Shown one piece after another: positions 39,189-45,140 of a stretch of 64,000 nucleotides of DNA. Where the stretch lies: assembly GCA_023213235.1 (NCBI GenBank), contig CP096137.1, positions 2,280,908 to 2,344,907 on the forward strand. The letters are read 5' to 3'. A model generated the notes under the pieces. That model worked only from the letters and a program-made list of their open reading frames with translations, was not told where the DNA came from and ran no database searches. Every line of letters starts with the position of its first letter. Position 1 is the first letter of the stretch. Source of the DNA: Elusimicrobiota bacterium. GTDB lineage: Bacteria; Elusimicrobiota; Elusimicrobia; UBA1565; UBA9628. The position numbers were made by a program, and so were the translations under genes.

Positions 39189-39916
39189 TTCGAACCCTGC
39201 TGCTGTCCGCGCCGATCTGGTCGTCGGCTCAGCCGATTCCGCCGCGCGTCGAACTGCAGTTCCTCGGCGAACGGAAGCTCTCCGCCCTGCCCGTGGGCGC
39301 GGTCGGGGTGGGGAACTGCTTCTCTCCGATCGTCCTGAGGGAGATGACGGAGGTCGCCGCCCTGACGATCTCGGTGAACGGGCCGTGGGAGCGCTCGGCG
39401 GAGCACATGGCCAAGCAGAAGGCCGCGGAGGCCGGCGCGAACTGCCTGCAGCCGCTCGCGAACTACGGCCCCGAGGAGGACCACTACCCGGTCGTCCGGC
39501 AGTACCGCGCCTTCCTCGTGACGACGAGCGTCACGACCATCGACGGCACCTTCAGGTTTCCCGCCTCGCCCAAGACTTTCGAGCCCGCGCCCCAGCCGCT
39601 TCCGGCCCTCGCCGCGCCGGCGGCCGCCGCGCCGCCGGCGAAACTCTCCGCGGCCGAGGAGACGGCGGAGCTGCTGCTGGCGCCGCCGCCCGAGGGAGCG
39701 GAGGCGCCCTGGGTCGCCGGGCCCCACATCACCTCGCATGAGATCGTCCTCGACCTCGGCGCCATCGATCCCCGCCTCTGGAGGGACGTCCGCAAGGACG
39801 TCAAGAAGTACTTTCCGGCGCCCGCGTTCGAGGCGCTCGAAAAGGCGAAGGGGGCCGGCCGCACCGTCTCCATCGACCTGCGCCGCAAGTCGGTCCACCC
39901 GCTCGACGAGCCTTAG
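39182..39916 (+). CDS. Secreted protein, paralogue pair member 2
   Basis: A 244-residue protein starting at a GTG that overlaps the upstream stop (VLIRTLLLSAPIWSSAQ, a short signal peptide). It shares with its neighbour the segment AKQKAAEAGANCLQPLAN and the end RTVSIDLRRKSVHPLDEP. Between them are an Ala/Pro linker and LWRDVRKDVKKYFPAPAFEA. Together the pair may form a heteromeric envelope protein; this is inference. The stop overlaps that of the convergent phoR gene by 3 bp. Confidence 0.6.
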   Translation: MLIRTLLLSAPIWSSAQPIPPRVELQFLGERKLSALPVGAVGVGNCFSPIVLREMTEVAALTISVNGPWERSAEHMAKQKAAEAGANCLQPLANYGPEEDHYPVVRQYRAFLVTTSVTTIDGTFRFPASPKTFEPAPQPLPALAAPAAAAPPAKLSAAEETAELLLAPPPEGAEAPWVAGPHITSHEIVLDLGAIDPRLWRDVRKDVKKYFPAPAFEALEKAKGAGRTVSIDLRRKSVHPLDEP

Positions 39917-41084
39917 GCCGCGCGCAGGGAGAAGCGGAACGTCGAGCCGCCCGGCTGGCGGCTCTCCACCCAGACGCGGCCGCCGTTGGCTTCGACGAGG
40001 TGCTTGACGATCGCCAGCCCGAGTCCCGTGCCGCCCGCTTCCCGGGAGCGAGCCTTGTCGACGCGGTAGAAGCGCTCGAAGACCCGCGGCAGGTCCGCCT
40101 CGGGGATGCCGATGCCGCGGTCGCGCACCGAGACGATCACCTCGGCGTCGACGAGGGCGGCCGAGAGCTCCACCTGGCCCCCTTCTCGCTGTACTTGATC
40201 GCGTTGCTGACGAGATTGGCGAGCACCTGGCGGACATGGTCGGCGTCGGCCGACGCGCGCGTCGCGCGCGCCGAGACCACGTCGACGCCGACGCCGCGCT
40301 CGGCGGCCAGCGGGGCGGCCTCCTTCGCGGCCGACTCGAGCAGCGGGCCGAGCTCGATTTCGGCCAGGCGCGGCGGCCGGTGGCCCGACTCGATCGACGA
40401 GAGGTCGAGCAGGTCGTCGACGAGCTTGGTCAGGTGGACGGCCTGCTCCTCGATCGTCTCGACGAAGCCCAGGCGGTTCTTCTTGTCGTCGAGCGCGCCG
40501 TCGCGCAAAGTCTCCGCGTAGCCCTTGATGGACGCCAGCGGCGTGCGCAGCTCATGGCTGACGTTGGCGACGAAGTCGCGGCGCACCTGCTCGAGGCGGC
40601 GCAGGCGCGTGATGTCGTGCAGGACGACGAGCGCGCCGGCGGGGCGGCCGTCCTGGGTCAACGCCGCGGAGTGCGCGTCGAAGACGAGCTCCTCCGGGGC
40701 GAACAACCGGATCTCGCGCGCCGCGGGCGCGGCGCCGGACAGCACTTCGCCGATCAACCCGGCCAAGCCGTGATGTCGCAGGCTTTCGATGTAGCCGCGG
40801 CCGCGTGCCGCGGCCGGATCGATCCCGAGAAGACGGGAGAGGGCCGGATTGACGAGGATGACGCGCCCCGCGGCGTCCACCGCGACGACGCCCTCCGCCA
40901 TCTGGTCGAGGACGGCGGCCAGGCGGCCGCGGTCGCGGGACAACTTGCTCACGGTCTCCTCGAGGCGGGACGAGAGCTGGCGCGAGGATGACGCGAGGTC
41001 GTCCATCTTGCGCCGCACCGACAGCCGGCCGAGCCACCAGCCGGCGGCGGCGGCCAGCGCAGCGGCCAGGGCCGCGAGGCTCAC
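39913..41084 (-). CDS. phoR: Phosphate-regulon sensor kinase PhoR (frameshifted)
   Basis: About 391 residues: one N-terminal membrane helix, a basic linker, a PAS domain (LAAVLDQMAEGVVAVDAAGR), the phosphoacceptor His in FVANVSHELRTPLASIKGYA, and an HATPase domain with N-box LANLVSNAIKYS and G-boxes VRDRGIGIPEADL and GGTGLGLAIVKHLVEANGG. The short membrane part, PAS and position after phoB are PhoR-like. G6 read as G5 near 40180 breaks it (EKGGQVELSAALV when repaired). The GTG start overlaps the phoB stop. Confidence 0.9.
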
Positions 41085-41773
41085 GCGTCCGCCTTGATCC
41101 GGTAGCCGACGTTCTTGACCGTCGCGACGATCGCGCCCTCGGGGCCGAGCTTCTCGCGCAGGCGCGCGACGTGCTGGTCGATCGTGCGCGTGTCGATCTC
41201 CATCGACTTGTCGTAGCCCCAGACCTTTTCGAGCAGGACGTCGCGCGTCAGCGCGCGCCCGCCGGCCTGCAGGAGGATCTTGAGGAACTCGAACTCCTTC
41301 GTGGTCAGCGTCAGCGCCTTGCCGCGCACCGTGACCTCGTAGCGCTCGGGATCCAGCTCGACGCCTCCGGCCTTGAGCAGGCCTCCGGGTGTCGCGGACT
41401 CGGCGGGAGCGGCGCGCCTCAGCAAAGCCTTCACCCGCGCGACGAGCTCTCTGACGCCGAAGGGCTTCGTCACGTAGTCGTCGGCGCCGAGTTCGAGGCC
41501 GAGCACGCGGTCCATCTCCTCCTTGCGCGCGGTCAGCATGAGGACGGGCACGCGCGTCTCGCGGCGGATGATCTTGAGGAACTCGAAGCCGTCGAGCTTG
41601 GGGAGCATCGCGTCGAGCACGACGAGGTCGGGCTTGTCCTTGCGCAGGGACGCGAGTCCCGCCTCGCCGTCGGCGGCGGTGACGACGCGCCAGCCTTCCT
41701 TCTCGAGGTTGTACTTGACCAGCTTGACGAGGTTCTTGTCGTCCTCGACGACCAGCACCTTCTCGTTAGCCAT
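41081..41773 (-). CDS. phoB: Phosphate-regulon response regulator PhoB
   Basis: A complete 230-residue OmpR/PhoB-type regulator. The receiver has the acidic pocket in VLVVEDDKNL, the phosphorylated Asp in LVVLDAMLPKLDGFEFL, Thr in VLMLTARKEE and Lys in DYVTKPFGVREL. The winged-helix output domain has LTTKEFEFLKILLQAGGRAL and DTRTIDQHVARLREKLGPEG. It should bind the GTCAC(N6)GTCAC repeats found upstream of the neighbouring genes. It lies 41 bp after the CYTH/VTC-like gene on the same strand. Confidence 0.93.
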   Translation of the reverse strand: MANEKVLVVEDDKNLVKLVKYNLEKEGWRVVTAADGEAGLASLRKDKPDLVVLDAMLPKLDGFEFLKIIRRETRVPVLMLTARKEEMDRVLGLELGADDYVTKPFGVRELVARVKALLRRAAPAESATPGGLLKAGGVELDPERYEVTVRGKALTLTTKEFEFLKILLQAGGRALTRDVLLEKVWGYDKSMEIDTRTIDQHVARLREKLGPEGAIVATVKNVGYRIKADA

Positions 41774-41814
41774 GCCTCATCGTTCCAAATCGGGCGCGGC
41801 GCGTCAACGCGGCT

Positions 41815-42606
41815 CTAGGCCGCGGCGGGGACGCGCGCCTCCGGACGCGCGAGCAGTCCGCCGGCGCAGCGGCGGTACTTGTCGAGCGGTTCGACGGACA
41901 AGTCGAACTCGTCGGCCAGGTGGGCGTCGAAGTCGCGCATCGCCGGCACGGCGGCCAGCTTCGCGGCCAGGTCGGTCGCCGCGGCCTGGTTCTCGTACTC
42001 CCAAAGGGTGGACATGGCCAGCGGGCCGGCGCGGTCGACGCGGAACACGCACAGCCGGTCGATCGAGGGCGCCAGCGACGCCTCGCCGAGCTCGACGCGG
42101 TAGAGATCCTTCTGGTACTGGCAAATCACCGGAGCGCGGTCGATCGCGCGGGGGACGGCGGCTCCGAGGTCGCGGCGCATCGCGTCGAGCATGCCGGGAT
42201 CGGACATCGTCTCGAGGATCTCGGGCACCGACGGCCGCTCGAAGGAGAGGATGTCGGCGCCGCTCTGGTCCGGCACGAGGAAATCGAGCCGGTCGGAGCG
42301 GTACTCGGAGCGGTAGTGCACCGCGCCGCGCCGCACGCCCGGGCCCTTGTACTGCAGGTAGACCTGGCCGCCGTTCTTGCGGTAGCGCAGGCGCAGGCTC
42401 GCGTCGGCGCGCAGGAGGTCGAGGCCCGGCGTGTCGAGATACTGATCGATGAACACCGAGCGCTTCACGTGCTCGACGCCGTCGAGCTCTTTGAGGAACT
42501 GGCGCAGGGACTTCGCGGTGGACGCGGCGAGCCGCCACTTCGACTCGATCTCGACGAGCCGGTGGTCCGACACGCGCAGAAGGCTGCACAGTTCGGCGGA
42601 ATCCAT
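41815..42606 (-). CDS. CYTH/VTC-like triphosphate-tunnel protein 1
   Basis: About 263 residues. The ExExK motif of triphosphate tunnel metalloenzymes is present in RLVEIESKWRL, followed by FIDQYLDTPGLDLLRADASL, RLRYRKNGGQVYLQYKGPGV and DLYRVELGEASLAPSIDR. This fits CYTH/VTC enzymes that make or cut polyphosphate, PPPi or nucleoside triphosphates. The start at 42606 is chosen because GGGAGG lies 6-7 nt upstream; an upstream ATG at 42648 would add a poorly conserved 14 residues. It follows a 21-residue leader peptide and a PHO box. A second copy is at 43312. Confidence 0.78.
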   Translation of the reverse strand: MDSAELCSLLRVSDHRLVEIESKWRLAASTAKSLRQFLKELDGVEHVKRSVFIDQYLDTPGLDLLRADASLRLRYRKNGGQVYLQYKGPGVRRGAVHYRSEYRSDRLDFLVPDQSGADILSFERPSVPEILETMSDPGMLDAMRRDLGAAVPRAIDRAPVICQYQKDLYRVELGEASLAPSIDRLCVFRVDRAGPLAMSTLWEYENQAAATDLAAKLAAVPAMRDFDAHLADEFDLSVEPLDKYRRCAGGLLARPEARVPAAA

Positions 42607-42649
42607 GCGTTCCTCCCTCGATTGTAGCAGTTCGCGCGGATCGCTCATG

Positions 42650-42715
42650 TCAGAACCGGGCGAGGGCCGAGAAGAGGAACCCGAGCGCGGCGAGGGCGAA
42701 GGGGAAGAGTTTCAT
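42650..42715 (-). CDS. Predicted 21-residue leader/membrane peptide
   Basis: The short ORF encodes MKLFPFALAALGFLFSALAR followed by F, almost entirely one membrane helix. It stands exactly where the promoter predicts: TATCGT ends 6 nt before its ATG and a PHO box lies 32 nt further up. Its stop is 43 nt before the CYTH/VTC start. It could be a regulatory leader for that gene or a small membrane subunit; this is inferred from position only. Confidence 0.5.
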   Translation of the reverse strand: MKLFPFALAALGFLFSALARF

Positions 42716-42721
42716 GCCAGC

Positions 42722-42775
42722 ACGATACCGCAAGGCCCTTCTGCGCGCGTGCCGGGCGCGTGACGAACGCGTGAA
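42722..42775 (-). promoter_or_regulatory. PHO box and -10 of the leader peptide-CYTH-phoBR unit
   Basis: Toward the genes: TTCACGCGTTCGTCAC (42775-42760), exactly 32 nt, TATCGT (42727-42722), 6 nt, ATG at 42715. A third unit GGCAC at 42753-42749 keeps the 11-bp period. This would make phoBR autoregulated if it reads through. Confidence 0.8.
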
Positions 42776-42792
42776 ATCCCGGGAGCGGCCCT

Positions 42793-43286
42793 TCAGCCGA
42801 GACGGCGAAGCGCCTTCGGCGGGATCGACCAGGCCAAGGTCGCGCGGGCGCCCTCGGCCTTCTCCGTCTCGAGCAGGGCCGCCTGCGCCTTCTTGAGGCC
42901 GACGTACGAACGCTCGTCGCCGGTCAGGAACCAGCCGATCACCTTGGAGAGGTGCGGCTCGTGGCCGACGAGGACGATCCGCTCGTTCTTCAGGCCCGAC
43001 AGCCACCTCGCCAGGCTCGCGGGCGAGCGGTGGGGAGAAGATAGTTCGACTCGACGAGCGGCGCGCCGCAGGCCTTGGCCGCGTACTCCGCCGTCTCCTT
43101 GGCCCGCGTCCACGGGCTCGTCGCGACGAGGTCGACGCGGCCGGCCAGGGCGGCGAGGCCGCGAGCGGCCTCCTTCGTCCGCTTGCGCCCGTCCGCCGTC
43201 AACGGCCGCTCCGAGTCGGGACGGCCCGTCTTCGCCCAATCCTCCCGCTCGCCGGCGGGTCCGTGCCTGAAAATGATGATCTCCAT
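42793..43286 (-). CDS. SixA-like phosphohistidine phosphatase (frameshifted)
   Basis: About 165 residues of the histidine phosphatase superfamily. The catalytic RHG is in MEIIIFRHGPAGEREDWAKT, LVATSPWTRAKETAEYAAKA carries the second Arg, and the late catalytic His is in RIVLVGHEPHLSKVIGWFLT. SixA enzymes remove phosphate from phosphohistidine. In many bacteria they neighbour CYTH/CHAD polyphosphate proteins, as here. The frame changes near 43035. TATCAT ends 7 nt before the ATG, so the mRNA is predicted leaderless. Confidence 0.85.
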
Positions 43287-43293
43287 GCGGGAT

Positions 43294-43303
43294 ATGATAT
43301 CCT
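43294..43303. promoter_or_regulatory. Overlapping divergent -10 boxes (SixA / CYTH 2)
   Basis: Minus TATCAT (43299-43294) lies 7 nt before the sixA-like ATG. Plus TATCCT (43298-43303) lies 8 nt before the ATG at 43312. The hexamers overlap by two bases, as at 7319. Confidence 0.65.
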
Positions 43304-43311
43304 GAAAATCC

Positions 43312-44097
43312 ATGAAAAGGCGCTTCGAGAATTTCGCGCGCTCGCTGATGAAGCGGCTCGAGATCGACGACCTGCGGTTCGTCGAGATCGAGAGCAAGAA
43401 GCGAGTCGACCCGGACGAAGCCTCCGAGGTCAAGGACTGGCTTCTCGACTACAAGGGGATGAAGCACGCGAAGACCAACCTCTTCTACGATCAGTTCCTC
43501 GACACACCGTCGTTCGAGGTCCTCAAGGCGGGCGCTTCCCTGCGCCTGCGCTACAAGAAGAACGGCACCGCGGTCTATCTCCAGTACAAGGGCCCCGGCT
43601 TCCACCGCGACGGCCTCCTCTACCGCTCCGAGTTCTCGTCCGACCGGCTCGACCGCCTCGTCCAGGACGAAAGCCACCACGACATCGTCCGCTTCAACGA
43701 GGAGAGCCTGGCGAGCATCCTCAAGAGAAACGTCGGCGTGGAGATGCGCCGCGCCCTCGACCGCCACCTCGGCCCCGCCGTCGTCAAGCGCATCACCTGC
43801 GGCCCGATCCTGGCGCTCTACCAGAAGGACAAGTACGAGCTGGACCTGGGCTCGGCCTTCCTCGAGCCCTCGCTCGACCGGGTCTCCGCCTTCCACATCG
43901 CCAAGAAGGGCCTGCACTCGCTGTCGACGTTCTGCGAGTTCGAGAACGAGATCAAGGCCGGCGACGGCTCCCTGCGCGCCAAGCTCGAGCACATGGACGA
44001 GCTGCTCGAGTTCAACGAGGAGATCGAAGACGAGTTCGAGCTGCGCCGCGAGCCCCTCGACAAGTACCACCGCTGCGCCTCCTTCTTCGTGAAGTGA
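43312..44097 (+). CDS. CYTH/VTC-like triphosphate-tunnel protein 2
   Basis: A complete 261-residue paralogue of the protein at 41815. ExExK is in FVEIESKKRVDPDEA, with FYDQFLDTPSFEVLKAGASL, RLRYKKNGTAVYLQYKGPGF and KYELDLGSAFLEPSLDRV. The basic residues that line the tunnel in CYTH/VTC enzymes are kept. It is divergent from sixA with a 25-bp gap and is followed by a small barrel gene overlapping its stop. Presumably it acts on polyphosphate or triphosphate; no membrane segment is visible. Confidence 0.8.
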   Translation: MKRRFENFARSLMKRLEIDDLRFVEIESKKRVDPDEASEVKDWLLDYKGMKHAKTNLFYDQFLDTPSFEVLKAGASLRLRYKKNGTAVYLQYKGPGFHRDGLLYRSEFSSDRLDRLVQDESHHDIVRFNEESLASILKRNVGVEMRRALDRHLGPAVVKRITCGPILALYQKDKYELDLGSAFLEPSLDRVSAFHIAKKGLHSLSTFCEFENEIKAGDGSLRAKLEHMDELLEFNEEIEDEFELRREPLDKYHRCASFFVK

Positions 44098-44333
44098 AGG
44101 CGCTGTTCCTCGCGGCCCTGCTGCTCGCGCCCGCGGGCGCCCGCGCGCTCGCCTACGTTTCCACGAGCACGCGCCAGCGCTACTGGTCGCCGACGTTCGG
44201 CTTCGGCGCCGAGGTCCCGCTCAACAAGCGCGTCGCGCTCGCCCTCGACTACGGCCAGAACTCGGAGGCGGGCGACCGGAAGGTCGCGCGCCTCTCGCTC
44301 GAGCTCAAGGTCGCCGTCCTCGGCGGCGACTGA
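44094..44333 (+). CDS. Small secreted beta-barrel-like protein
   Basis: A 79-residue protein starting at a GTG overlapping the upstream stop (GTGA). It has signal peptide VKALFLAALLLAPAGARALA and beta-type sequence YWSPTFGFGAEVPLNKRVAL with RLSLELKVAVLGG. Too small for a full barrel, it may be a surface or periplasmic beta protein, or a truncated outer-membrane protein. It meets the convergent gene with no gap. Confidence 0.55.
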   Translation: MKALFLAALLLAPAGARALAYVSTSTRQRYWSPTFGFGAEVPLNKRVALALDYGQNSEAGDRKVARLSLELKVAVLGGD

Positions 44334-44774
44334 TCACGGAAGGAACAGCTTCCGCGCGCTGGCCATCACCATCGGCTTGAGCTCCTTGTCGTCGAGGGTG
44401 CGCTCGATGAGCCACAGCGTCCGTTCCTTCACCGAGAACAGGGCCGCGTACTGCGCCTCGTTGGGGTTGACCTCGAGCTGGACGAGGCCGCGCGAGCGGT
44501 CGACGGCGAGCACGCGCACGTTCTGGAGGAAGGTCACGGTCACGTCCTCCTTCCTCGTCGCGCCCGTCTTGCCGGTCAGCGCCTCGAAGGTGGCCAGCAT
44601 GTCGGCGCGATCGCCCGGCTCGAGGTAGGCGAGCTGGTGCTCGGGGAAGGGCATCGTCATCGCGCGGTAGCCGGGCGTCAAGGTCAGCGGCCCCTCGATG
44701 GCGCGCGCGGCGAGAGGGAAGGCGAGAAGCGGGGCGGCGAGCAGCGCGAGGACGGCGAGCAGGCGGCGGTTCAT
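44334..44774 (-). CDS. Secreted RcpC/CpaB-like protein
   Basis: A 146-residue protein with signal peptide MNRRLLAVLALLAAPLLAFP. The rest resembles the RcpC/CpaB domain of Flp pilus assembly: LTLTPGYRAMTMPFPEH, YLEPGDRADMLATFEAL, VTVTFLQNVRVLAVDRSRGL with VQLEVNPNEAQYAALFSVKE, and TLWLIERTLDDKELKP. No other tad/cpa genes are present, so it is an orphan and may have a different envelope role. AAGGAGG lies 4 nt before the ATG at 44774, ruling out the upstream ATG. Confidence 0.65.
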   Translation of the reverse strand: MNRRLLAVLALLAAPLLAFPLAARAIEGPLTLTPGYRAMTMPFPEHQLAYLEPGDRADMLATFEALTGKTGATRKEDVTVTFLQNVRVLAVDRSRGLVQLEVNPNEAQYAALFSVKERTLWLIERTLDDKELKPMVMASARKLFLP

Positions 44775-44867
44775 GGTGCCTCCTTGGTTCGCCGACATGA
44801 TGCGCGGACCGCGTTGCGCCGCCGTTTCGGGAGGTTAAGCTTTTGGTAAAGCCGTCGGTTGGAGATT

Positions 44868-44921
44868 GTCACGCGTTGTTGACGCGGCGAGGACATGCGC
44901 GTCGCCGTCGATTGCGAAGAT
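44868..44921 (+). promoter_or_regulatory. PHO box and -10-like element on the plus strand
   Basis: GTCACGCGTTGTTGAC (44868-44883), exactly 32 nt, GAAGAT (44916-44921), 6 nt, ATG at 44928. Spacing is identical to the minus-strand Pho promoters, although the -10 is poor. Apart from this and the short ORF after it, I see nothing in 44775-45140. Confidence 0.6.
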
Positions 44922-44927
44922 GACGGC

Positions 44928-45110
44928 ATGAACACCATGATCGCCGAGCGTCCTGCCGCCGCGTGTCCGGACCGGCCCGCTTCGCCGGATCTCCGCGAAT
45001 CCGCCGTCCGTTCCCTGCCGCCCGCGCCGCGCGCCCCGTCGCTGCGGCCGCCGTTCGCCGCCGCCCTGCTCCCGTACGGCCTGTCGCTCGAACCCCTGCA
45101 GCCGCGCTAG
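44928..45110 (+). CDS. Predicted Pho-controlled small protein
   Basis: The 60-residue ORF (MNTMIAERPAAACPDRPASP, then SLRPPFAAALLPYGLSLEP) has no known relatives that I recognise, no signal peptide and no clear membrane segment. It is Pro/Ala-rich with two Arg-rich patches. The main support is positional: its ATG lies exactly 6 nt after a -10-like hexamer and 32 nt beyond a PHO box, as for the recognised Pho genes. It converges on the kinase-fusion gene at 45141. Confidence 0.45.
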   Translation: MNTMIAERPAAACPDRPASPDLRESAVRSLPPAPRAPSLRPPFAAALLPYGLSLEPLQPR

Positions 45111-45140
45111 TCCGACAGCGGCCTCGGTCCTCCGGGTCCG

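Noticed and set aside
42607..42648. ATG at 42648 as start of the CYTH/VTC-like protein
   Set aside because: It has no ribosome binding site and adds non-conserved residues; GGGAGG before the ATG at 42606 is much stronger.
44034..44333. Small barrel gene as the truncated end of a larger outer-membrane protein
   Set aside because: It has its own signal peptide and an overlapping GTG start, so it is better read as a complete small gene.
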